From assembly GCA_018873225.1 (NCBI GenBank), contig JAEILZ010000005.1, positions 3,162,001 to 3,226,000 of the forward strand: a DNA stretch of 64,000 nucleotides, read 5' to 3'. Every line of letters begins with the position of its first letter. The first letter of the stretch is position 1. Made by a program: the position numbers and the translations under genes. The notes below the pieces were generated by a model that did no database searches, was not told where the DNA came from, and worked only from the letters and a program-made list of their open reading frames with translations. Positions 48,426 to 60,200 of the stretch are shown piece after piece. This DNA comes from [Phialemoniopsis] sp. UDSM-2020. Lineage: Eukaryota; Ascomycota; Sordariomycetes; Thyridiales; Thyridiaceae.

Positions 48426-48599
48426 GCTTTTATTTAAATTAAAAGAAGTAAAACTATTAGTTTTACCTTTTAAATATAGCTAAAATAGTATATAATTATA
48501 TATAAAATACTATAATTAATATATTATCTTTTAAAATACTTTTTAAATATAATATAAAGTTTAAATTTAATATTAAAACTAATACTATTATTATAGTAT

Positions 48600-51500
48600 A
48601 AATAGATAGTTAGATTTTAATAAGGTTTTACAGCCTATATATCTAGTACTTCACTTAAATCTGTTAAATAAATACTAATATAACTTAATATATAACTTAT
48701 ATTTAATTTATTTTAATTATACCTATATAATCCCTTCTTAATCTATATCTTTATTCTTTATAATAATTTAACCTCTAACTTTACCTTTATAAGTAGTAAT
48801 AAAAAGATTATACTACTTAAAGCTTTTTTATATAAATCTTAAATAGCTTTATCTTATTAAAACTTAAACTATCTTATCTATTAAGCTCTTAATAACTTTA
48901 TTAACCTAGAATTACTAATAATATAAGAAATAAACTGTTTTTTATAAATTATATTATTATTAATAATTAATTAGCTAAATAAATCTTAAACTATTTTTTA
49001 AGCTTCTTTAAAACTACCTCTATTAATTAAAGAAATCTTAACTATTTTTAAGTACTTCTAAAGATTATTAAATTTAATCTTCCTCTTATTTATCTACTTT
49101 ATTAATTAGCCTATAAAAATAAAAAACTATCTCTTTATATTTTATTTTATTAAAAGATTTAATTAATACTCTTTTAAATAATTAAATCTTAAGTATTAAA
49201 AGAGTTTATCTTATCTTTAGCTAAAATTATAATAAGCCCTAAATATCCTATTCTATTACTTATTATCTCTTCTTTTATTACTTTATTAGCCTTATTATTT
49301 TTATTTTAATTTTTACTAAGAATCTTAAATTAATAAAATAACTAACTTATTAAATCCTATAGGCAATAAAAACAACCTATAAGCCTTAAATATTAAAGCT
49401 TCTAGCTTATTAAATACTACCTCTTTATTTACTTTAAATACTAATTTTAATATCTTTCTAGGTAATATTAATCTTATATCTTTAATTAGCTTACTAAATT
49501 AGCTACTTAAATAAATACAATCTTTTAATAATTTATAGCTACTAAATAGTTTCTAATTATAGCTTTAAAGCTAGTTATAGCTAACTTTTTAATAGAAATT
49601 TTAATAATTATTATAATAGGTAATAATTATATTACTTAAAATTATTCCTAATTTAAATAATAGTAAGAAAGATAATTCTTAAGACTTTAAAGCTTTAAAT
49701 TAAAATAACTAAGATATAACTATAATTAAAACTAAGAAAAATATTTATTATCTTTAATTTAATTATCTCTCTTAAAACTTAGAAACTATTAAGTATCTTA
49801 ATTAAGAGATTTATTTTACCTATAGAGATATTAGAAAGATTTAAAAGTGGATTAAATAGTAAAATATAATTAATAAGGATAATACTAAGGCCTTTAAGTA
49901 TTATATTATATACCTAAATAAGTAATATAATATAATTAAAATAATAAATATTTTTATTATTTAATAGAAAATATAGAATCTTAAGTAGAAAGTATAATAT
50001 AATAAGTTTAATAAAATTTAAAAGGAATATATTAAAATATTTTAAATAAATTATAAGCTTATAAAAGTAAATAAGATAATATATAAGTAATATATATTAC
50101 TATTAAAGACTATTATATAAAAGATTATAAACTTTTATAAGGTAGCTTAAAGGAATAAGAACTTATCTTATTATAATAAAATCTAATATATATTACCTAT
50201 ATAAGAGACTATAAGATTAATTACCTATATAAATACTTCTAAGGATATAAAAGAAGTTAATATTACACCTAATTATAGTACTAAGATAACTAGAAATTCT
50301 TAATCTATAACTAAGAAGATTATAAAGCCTATTAAGAATTATAAAGCTAATAATAATTATAATTACTTTTATTTCAATTAAATGAACTTTAAAGAGACTT
50401 AATAATTTAATAAGTTTATTAATTGTTTTCAACCTCCTTAAAATCACTAAGAAAGTACTACTAAGTTAATTCTATAATCCTTTATAACTAATATTATATC
50501 CTATAATAACTATATTAAAATTAAATATAATAATCTTAGGTATTTTAATTTTTATTATAATAATTCTAATAATTAAGATATAATTTATAAAGGTAGAAAA
50601 GTCTATTATATTAATATTTACTAGTTTAAGAACTATATTTAAATATACTTTAAGAATTCTAATACTATTATTAAAATTAAGTAATAAATTATTAGTATTT
50701 AATAAACTATCCTTAAAGATATAACTCTTAAATAATAGACTAATAAGCTAACTATTATCTATTATTAAAAACTTTAATAAAATAAAATTAATTATATACT
50801 TAAAAAATTAAAATTATAATTTAATAGAAATACTAGTAAAACTAATAATAAGTTAAACTACCTTTAGTTTTATTTTAATAACTTCCTTAAAAATAATAAC
50901 ACCTTTAAGTATTATATATAAAAGGTTCTATATTATACCTATATTAATAATATTTTTAATAATAATAATTCTAATTAATATACTATTATAAGAACTATAT
51001 AGAATAAATTAAATTATAGAATTTATATTTATCTTCTAATATTAGAAAAGAATTAAACCTTAGTATAATATATATAATATAAATTACTAAAAATAAATAT
51101 ATTATTTTATTATAATATATAAAAGCTCTAGCTAATAAAAAGAAGAAGCCTTCTTATTTAAATAATTCCTTATTTTTTTTATATCCTTTTAATAATTACT
51201 AAGATAGTAATTAATCTTATAGATTTCAATCTTTTCTATTTTCTTTTAACTACAACTAAAATAGTTAAAGTTAAAATAGTTATAATAACTACAATTAAAA
51301 CTAGAATTCCTATTCTTATAATTTAAATAACTAAGATAGTTATTTAAAAGATTAAAAAACTAATTAATTCTATAAAGATAATTATAATAGAGATTACAAT
51401 AGTAAAAAGAATAACCATTAAAACTAAACCTATTATATTTATAAAAATAATAATAATTATAATAATTATTATAATAGTAATTAATTAGATAAAGGCTATA

Positions 51501-53698
51501 ATAATATATTTAATTCTTACTTTATCTCTTCTTTTAATAATATTTATTTTATTTCTAATAATAATTATAAGTAATATAGAAAGATCTATTATACTAATAA
51601 AGCTAAAGCTAAATATAAAGCTTATAATTACTATCTTAATATAATTTATTATATTAATAAACTCTCTCTAATAACTAATCTTTTCTTCTACACTTATTAA
51701 ACCTATTAAAAGGTTTTCCTATTATAAAATAAACTTTTCTATTACTTTTTTAATAATAAAAAGAATAAACTATTTTATATAGTCCTATTAAAGAAACTTA
51801 ATAAAATTTACTATATAAAGGATATAGCTACTTACTTTACTAATAATATAATTAAAAAGACTTTACCTTTAAATTCCTAAAAGTCTCTTATAGGTAAGTT
51901 TAATTAGTTACAAACTAAGATTTATCTTTAAATTAATAGTAACTATAACTATAGCTACTATAATATTAATATTAAATATAATATAATTAATTATAGCTTT
52001 CTAAAGTGCTATAATTATATAATCTACTATAATAATAATAAAGATATTTATAAACTTAAAAGAGTTTTAATTAAACTTATTAAGTAAATAACCTTCTTAT
52101 TCTATATTAAAAGTATTAAATCTAATAGTAAAAAAAACCTTATTAAACTTTAAGCTAATACTTAAATTATTAATAGTTTTAAAATTAACTTCTTACTAGA
52201 AAATTCCTAGTTATAGCTATAAGATATAATTATTAATTATATTACTTAAACTATTATTTTATCTTAAATGAATAACTTTACTATTCCCTTTAAGGTTATT
52301 AAACCTATAACTTTTATTATCTATAAGGTTACTACTATTACTATAGTAGTCTTAGTTCTTAGTAAGAAAAAAATCATTTCTATTAGTTTTATAATACTAT
52401 TTAAAGATTATAATTTTATATTCTTAAGTATATATTTATTAGCTTTTAATATCTTAATAAACTTTTAATTTAATAAAAAAGTCCTTATTAAGAATATTAC
52501 TAATAGAAAGATAAAGATTAAATATAATATTTAATTTAAAACTATTTATAAAATTAAATTTAAAAGTTACTTTATCTTTAGCCTAAAGAATATCCTTAAG
52601 ACCTTAGAAACTATAGCTCTTCTTAAAGTAAACTATTCCTTAATTAATTTAAAGTAATAAATCATTACATTTAATAACTAATACCCTTAAATAATACCTT
52701 TAATAGCTACTACCTTATCTAAAACTAAATCTTTTATTCCTTTAATAAAAGAGGAATTTAATTTTATACCCTAGCTTTATATTATTACTTTAAAATAAAA
52801 TATTAATTTTAAACTAATTCTAATATTATTAAATAAGGCTCTTATTAACTTTAAATTAACTACTCTATTCTCTAATATTATCTTTAAAAATATTATCTAG
52901 GAATTAAACCTTATTAATTCTAACCCTTTTAATATTCTTAATATATCTAAGTTTAAGAAGAAATTCTTAATCTTTAATATTAAAACTCCTAATAATACCC
53001 TTTATATAATAACTAAAGATAGTATTTATATCTTTATAGGTAATAAAAATAAAATTTAAGTCCTATAAAAGATCTATAATTTAATTAAGTAAGTTTAAAA
53101 GAATTTTAAACTTATAAATCTACTAAAAAAACTAGTAAATAAAAATTAAATTAGTTAATAGCTAGTAAAATATAAAGCTAAATTTTAAACCCTATCTACT
53201 TTCCTAAAAAGATTATATCTATTTTAATACCATTTATAATAGCCTTTACATCTAAAAACACTTCTTCTTCTCTAATAAACTAATACCCTTTATATACTTA
53301 GTCTTTATTATATAGTAGATAATCTATAATATTAAAAAAAGGTATACTATTATTAATTTATAAGCTTTAAATACTATAGCTATTTCTAATTATTATCTAC
53401 TTCCTCTATAGTTTAATATAATTAAGTCTATTTAAAGAAAGAAATAGCTTATAATTATTAATATTATATAGTTTTTCTTTTAGTTTCTTATCTATCTAAA
53501 GGATTAAGAAAAATTAATAATTATTAGTTATTAAAAACTTAAAAAGCTATTAGTTATACTTATAAACTTCTATAATTTACTTATCTATATATAGTAATAT
53601 ATAAATTATCTTTTTAAAGATTATACCTCCTATTATTAGGCTTTTATTAATAATATTATTATCTTTTTAAATATATTTAAGGACTATACTTATTATTT
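48600..53698 (+). mobile_element. Decayed Ty3/gypsy retrotransposon copy C (second family, truncated)
   Basis: Different from A and B. It starts near the CAGCC-containing, less mutated segment at 48,610. A Gag-like region (about 49,850-50,250) is followed by a strongly Asn/Gln/Tyr-rich region at about 51,190-51,560. A protease-like region lies near 51,900-52,450. RT is at 53,150-53,698, where blocks equivalent to VDLRALN, YPLPLQ-DII, FFYQ, HPxDREKxTVVSHRG, NSVAYVQRQ and FIDDIIIFS can be read. The match ends a few residues after the DD block, exactly where the 37-bp repeat-end motif starts (53,699). RNase H and integrase are therefore missing. Confidence 0.7.
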
Positions 53699-53735
53699 AA
53701 ATACTTTTAATATAATTATATCTTTTATTTAAAGG

Positions 53736-54180
53736 ATATTTAAATAATTATTATTTATATTAGTTTAATCTTTAAAAAGAGAAAATAACTAATTCTAATT
53801 AAGATTATAAAATTAATTAATTAGTTTAGTTAATTAAATAAATTTAACTAATTATATTATAGTTAATTAAATTTAACTATATTATAATTAGTTAATTAAC
53901 TAACTAATAACTATAAGCTATTAACTAACTATTAACTAACTAAGTAACTAATTTATAAATAGATATTAATAAAAATTTATTTTTAAAAAATTTAAATAAA
54001 GATATAAGTAATTAGAAAAGAATTTAAAAATAAAAATAAAAATAAAATCTAAAAATATTTAATTACTTAAAAATACCTTTATAATCTATTAAAATAAATA
54101 ATATAATTTATTTAAATTTATTTATTTAATTAATATATATAAAAAATATTATTATTAATTAAATTTATTAATTAAATATT
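53736..54180. repeat. TTAACTA/GTTAATTA-rich tandem tract and flank
   Basis: From about 53,800 to 53,960 the sequence is a degenerate tandem array of AGTTAATTAA / TTAACTAACTA words in both directions. Related words occur in repeat R1 at 39,735-39,800 and 56,610-56,710. The remainder to 54,180 is featureless AT. Confidence 0.55.
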
Positions 54181-54555
54181 AATTAAAAATTATTTTAATA
54201 GAAATATTAATAAAGATTATTTTTTATTTTTTAAAATTCTTAATTTTTTTAAATTAAAATTTATCTTTAAAAATTATTTTATTATTTTTATTAATTTATT
54301 TAAAATTATCTATTTAACTAATATTAATAATATATATTACTTTTAATTCTATTTAAAAGTTAAATATTATTTAAATATTATTTTAATAAAAATATTAATA
54401 AAAATAACTTTTTATTTTTTAAAATTTTTAACTTTTTTAAATAGAAATTTATTTTTAAAATCTATTTTATTATTTTTCTTACTTTATTTAGAATTATCTA
54501 TTTAATTAAATAAATAAAAGATATTACTTTTAATTTTATTTAATAATTAAATTAT
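54181..54555. repeat. Two tandem copies of a unit of about 185 bp
   Basis: Segments at about 54,181-54,367 and 54,368-54,555 align nearly throughout: both have ATTTTAATA-AAATATTAATAAA, then TTTTTATTTTTTAAAAT, then GAATTATCTATTTAA-type words, then ATATTACTTTTAATT. Homology was judged by eye in very AT-rich DNA, but the order of many words is conserved. Confidence 0.6.
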
Positions 54556-55119
54556 AATTATTATTTAAATTAAAATTTTTAAAAGATAATAAAGAATTTT
54601 TAATAATTTTATTAATAAGATTATTATTTTTATTATTTAATTTATTAAATAAATTAATATAATAGTTATTATTAATAATATTATTAGAAATACTAATAAT
54701 TCTATCTTTTTCTTTTTTTAAATTATAATTTATTAATTTTTTTAAAATATTAAAAATTTAATTAATTTAACTTACTTATAAAATTCCTCTTTTAAAATTT
54801 AAATAATATTAGATTTAATAAAAGAATAAAAATTTAATAATTCTTTATCTTTAAATGAATTATTTTAAATTTAAAATTTAAAATAATTACTAATAAAATA
54901 GATTTATAATTTAAAATAATTAAAGAAATTAACTTCTTAAAAAAATACTTTTCTAATTTATTTATTCTTTTATTAATAAAATTAATAAAAACATTTAAAT
55001 AAAAAGATTAATTTTATATTAATATTTATTTTAATTTATAATTTATAATTTATAATTTTAAAAAATATTTATTAAATTAAAATTAATTCTTATTTATTAT
55101 TTATAATTATTTAATAATT
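54556..55119. other. Featureless AT-rich DNA
   Basis: No recognisable coding remnant or repeat beyond general AT richness. Confidence 0.4.
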
Positions 55120-55640
55120 CTTTAAATAAAGAATATAATTATATTAAAAAGTATTATATATTATTAGTATTTAATAAAGCTATTAATTAACTTTAAAACC
55201 TTTATTAAATCTAATAACTTTATTTAACTATTAATTAACTATTTAACCTTTAAGCAGTTTATATTAGCTCTATTTAATTATTTAATTCTTAGCTCTTTAA
55301 GCTATCCTTATAATATATATAAACTAGCCTTTAAACTGCTTATTATAGTTCTTAAAAGCTTAAATAACTTTTTATAAGTTATTCTTAATAATATTCTTTT
55401 AAATAAATAAGAAGCTATATACTTTTTAGCTATTAATAAAGAGATAACTAAAGCTTAATAAAGCTATATTATCTTTAAAATTAAGATCTTTAATAAAGTC
55501 TTTTAAATTATTAAAATTAAATTTTAAATATATTATAAGTCTTTCTACTTTTATTTAAAAATAAAGTATTAATATAATTCTTTAATTAATTATTTTAATC
55601 TTTAACTATTTAATAAAGCCTTTAAGAAAAGAGATAAAAT
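55120..55640 (-). repeat. Dispersed repeat R1, inverted partial copy
   Basis: Reverse complement matches about 39,420-39,910, including the GGCTTTATTAAAGATCTTAA-type segment, the AGTTAATTAATAG tandem words and the 37-bp terminal motif (55,120-55,157). Its inner end abuts the GC island at 55,650, where homology ceases. Confidence 0.6.
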
Positions 55641-55649
55641 AGTTTTTAA

Positions 55650-55840
55650 ACCATCTTGAAGACAGACGTCCGAACCAGCAGCGCATCGCCGCAACTACAG
55701 GGTAGGTGGTGCCCATAATCCAGGATTCCGCACCCATGGTCGAGTTTAAAGTTTAAATTCCGGATCTGAGTCCGGCCCTCTATACACATAGGGATTTAAC
55801 AAAGGTTAAGCCTTCAGGCTAGGGTAGTAAGATTAATATA
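55650..55840. other. GC-normal island inside the AT-rich block
   Basis: About 190 bases with ordinary base composition, including CG, CA and TG dinucleotides that are missing on both sides. It is flanked by the inverted R1 copy (left) and sequence leading into a direct R1 copy (right). On the minus strand an ATG at 55,737 opens 43 codons (MGAESWIMGTTYPVVAAMRC, then WFGRLSSRW) that run into the AT-rich flank and stop at 55,606. The island also holds a CCGGA...TCCGG inverted repeat near 55,760-55,777. It is not a tRNA or 5S gene that I can recognise. It may be a remnant of unique DNA too short for RIP. Confidence 0.7.
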
Positions 55841-56019
55841 CCATAATTATATTTACTAGTATTAGAGACTATTACTATATCTTTAAAATATAGGTATTAT
55901 ATTTATTATATTAGATTAACTATATTGAATATATTATATTAGAATTAGTTATTTCTTCTTTTTAAAGGTTAAACTAATATAAATTATAATTATTTAGATA
56001 AAATATAATTTTTATATAA

Positions 56020-56815
56020 ATAATATTATTAGTTATAAATAAATTTACTTTATAAATTTTAATAATTTTTATTAAAAAGATTAATTATTTATAATCTTTT
56101 TTTATATATAAAAAAGTATATTTAATTCTATTAAATAGTTATTTTTTCTTTCTTTTATTTTATCTTTATCTTTATCTTCTTCTATATATAAAAATAAATT
56201 AATTATAATCTACTATTACTACTTAGAATTAATTTAAAATTAAAAATATTATTAAAAATAAAGAAATCCTTCTTTTTTATCTTTAAAAGGAATATTATAT
56301 AGTTATATATTAAAATAAATAAAATATTATAACTATTAAAGCTTAAGATTAAAAAACTTAAAATCTTTATAAAAGAATTTAATTTTAAGAATAATATAGC
56401 TATATTAGCCTTTAATTATATTCTTTTTAATATTTAAAAAGTATATATCTTTTTAGAAATTTTAAAGTTTATTATTATTATATAGAGATTAAAAGTTATT
56501 TAAGTCTTTTATAGCTTTAAAGAGTAATATTAAATCTAATTTAAGTATATTAAAAGGATAGCTTAAAAAGCTAAGAAGTAGAAACTTATTATAAACTACT
56601 TAGAAGTAAAATAATTAGTTAATAGTTAAATAATTAGTTAATAGTTAAATAGTTAGTTAGTAATTAAATAGTTAGTTAGTAGTTAAATAGTTAGTTAGTA
56701 GTTAAATAAAGTTATTAAGCTTAATAGATCTTAAAATTAATTAATAGCTTTATTAAATATTAATAATATATAATACTTCTAATATAATTATATTTTCTAT
56801 TTAAAGGATTAATAA
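56020..56815 (+). repeat. Dispersed repeat R1, copy 3
   Basis: Direct copy of 39,120-39,910: same start words, pyrimidine-rich stretch at about 56,145-56,195, coding-like middle, a clear tandem array of AGTTAGTTAGTAGTTAAAT-type units at about 56,610-56,710, and the 37-bp end motif at 56,771-56,807. It is slightly less mutated in the tandem array than copy 1. Confidence 0.65.
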
Positions 56816-57289
56816 TATATATAATATATTTAATATTACTAATAAAAGATTTATTTAAAGAAGATTAATAATTATTTTTAAAAGAATTAATAAAGATATT
56901 ATTATTAAAAGTATTACTTTTAATAATACTTTATTTAATTAATTAATAAATATTAAAAATAATAAATTAAAACTTAAAAATTAATAAATATTTTAAAATA
57001 TTTTTTAAAGAGATATTAAAATATTCTTTTAAATATAAACTTTAATATAACTTTTAATTAATTTATTAAAATTTATTTATTTATAAAAGAATTAATTAAG
57101 ATTTTTTTTAAATATCTAAAGATATAATAAAATTACTTACTAATTAATTTATATTATAATTTAAAAGATAGATTTATAAAGGTAATTATAATACTAATAT
57201 AAGTAGTTTAAGTTATAAAAGTTTAAATATTAAAAGTTAAGAAAATCTTTTTAAAAGATTTAATATTCTTATAATAATTCTTAATCCTA
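56816..57289. other. AT-rich spacer
   Basis: Heavily AT-converted DNA with no motif I can assign. Confidence 0.4.
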
Positions 57290-60200
57290 AGTACAACTAG
57301 TATATAAAGTTATAGATATAGTAGGGCTTATACTAATAGCAGTAGAAAATATAAAATAATAATATAAGTTAATTAATTATAGCTAAGATAGCTTTTACTT
57401 AAAAGTATATTATTAGGTAAAGATACTTTAAATACTAAAAAGCTATTTAGATAGGTATTTAAAGGTAGATTTTATCTATATATATAGATAGTTAAATCAT
57501 TCTAGATTACTAATCTATTATAATTAAATCACTTTAGATTAATAAGAATTATTAATTATCTATAATTATTTATCTTATTTATTCTACTATTTTTAACTAT
57601 TTAGGTTACTACTTTATAGTATTATATCTTAATTTTATAATATAATATTTCCTCTTTAGGTTAATACCCTAATAATTCTAACTGCTTCTTAAGATCTATA
57701 CTATTAGATCCTGAATTTTTACTATAAGTATAAAACTCTTCTCTTAATTCTCTCTACTTCTTTCTAATAAAATATTATTAGGATATATTAAGAAATAGAA
57801 ATCTAAGCTATTATATAATTATAATATTTTACTATATAAGATCCTTTAAGATAGATTTAAAGTTATACCCTATATATACTATTTTAAAAATAACTTATAG
57901 TATAAAATAATAAAAAAAATAAAAAGATATTTTAAATATATTTATTATAGTTAATCTTATAATAAAATAGATATCTTTATAGGTATTTATATATATTATT
58001 ACTTAGCTAACTAAAAAGATAATATACTAATTATAATAGTATTCTATATAACTACTAAAGTAAAATACTTAGAATAAGCTGAAATAGATAAAGAGAAGAG
58101 ATTTCTAAATCTTTAAAAGAAGATAAATAAGATCTCTATCTATCTAATCTACTTATAAAAGTAATATTATTCTCTTTATAAGAAGGGTATTTAAATGGTA
58201 TAATATAATTTAAAAAATATAGATAAACTAGAAGAGTAAGAGAGAAGAAAGTTAAAAGCTACTATTAAAATATAATCTACTAGTAGTTTTAGTATAGTTA
58301 ATTAGAATACTATAGATTTAAATAATTTAATATTTATTAATATTAGGCCTATTAGTAGAACTACTAGAGTATCTTTATATAGTATAATAAGTATTTAATA
58401 GGTTTCTAAGTATTTTCTTTATTATTATAATCTTTTTATTTAATTAAATATTTCTTATTAGATATTCTTTATTTAAGTATTTTCTTAACTTTATATTCTT
58501 TTTCTTCTATATCTATTTCTATTAGTTTATTTAGTCTTACTCCTTAAAAGGTTAGTTTTAGTAGGGATATATAAAATATATTATAAATATATATTAATAA
58601 TAATAATAATAATTTATAATTAGATATTAATATTTTCTATAAGATCTTAAATAGTTTTAGTTTTTTATAATTTAATTTATTATTAGATTATTTTATTATA
58701 ATATTTTTTTATAGTAGGTAGATTATATCTTCCTTTAAGAAGAATAATTCTTTTATTCTTTTTTAGTTATAATAATATACTACTTATTATTATATAAATT
58801 CTAATTTTGTTTTTAAGGATATATATAATTTTTTAAGGTATTCTATTTTAAGAATTATAAATTTTATATTAATTTTATTCTATAATTACTAATAAATCTT
58901 AGATTCTCTATTATAATTTATAAAGAATAATAATATTTTTATTATTTTTATTTTAAAGCTATTATATATAAATTAAATTAATAATAATAATTCTATTTAA
59001 TTATTTTATTTATAATTAATATAGTTATATAGATAAACTTTTAATATTTAATTTAGCTATTCTATTTATCTATTAGTTTATAAGTAATAAACTATTATAA
59101 GCTTTTTATTTATTTTTAACTGTTCTATAAGGGAAGTATAGAATTTTAATATAAATATAGTTTCTTTATTAGTAATAATTTTATATAGTAGCCTATAATT
59201 AGCTATAATAGTTCTTAAAAAGATAAATATTAATTATTCTATTAAGTATATCTCTTTAAATAATAAGAAATATATATATTTAGTAAGTTTTTTAGAGATT
59301 ACTAAAATATTATTATATTTTATTTTTATTATTAGATCTTTAGATTTTAATAGCTTAATAATAAAATCTATAATAATTAAATATTAAGATTCTTTTAATA
59401 TTAATATAGATTATAATTCTCTATATACTTTATATTTTAATAATTTATTAAGATTATATTATAGGTATTTTTTAATTATATTCTTTATAATTTAGTTAAA
59501 TTATAAGAAGTTATATATTTATTAGATTCTTATTATAGTCTATATAACTTTTTAGTATTTATATATTTTAGCTTTATAAATCTTTTTTATATATCTTTTT
59601 TTAAGTATAAATAGTATATAAATATAATTCTTATATATAATAAGATAATCTTTTATTAGTTTATATTTAATAAATAGATTATCTTTATAGTATCAGTATA
59701 TTTCTTATTTCTTTATATTATTTAGTAGTATCTATATCTTTATAAGAGAGATCTATTATAAGATCCCTTTAAGGGTTCTATCTATATTTATCTGTATAAT
59801 TATTTAGGTATCTATAGGTATTTCCTATTTATAATTAGGCCTTTAGCTTAGAATATTAATTCTATTATTATTTAATTCTTTTTTATATATAATTTTATAG
59901 TTAAATTCTAAGAGGAATTCTATCTATTATATTTATTATTTATTAAGTTCCTTAGAGGTAATAAAATAGATTAGATTCTTATAATTTATATATATTATAA
60001 TTAAGTGTATTATTCCGCTTAGATATAGTCTCTATTCTTTAAAATATTTAATAATAGCTATTAGTTCCTTATTATAGATTTAATAATTAAGTTCTAATCT
60101 ATATAGTTTTTTTAAGAAAAATATAATAAGATATAAAACTTTTTTATTATCCTATTATTTAAATTATTCTTCTAGGATATAATTAGAAGTATCTATTTCT

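Noticed and set aside
50217..50447. Short ATG frames in the AT-rich block (50,217-50,447 and 52,268-52,468)
   Set aside because: They are composed of I, N, K, L and F codons as expected from AT saturation; the second lies within the protease-like part of gypsy copy C. Not independent genes.
55650..55840. GC island as a tRNA or 5S rRNA gene
   Set aside because: The GTTTAAATTCC stretch resembles a degenerate B box, but I could not fold a cloverleaf around it and the 5S internal control region is absent.
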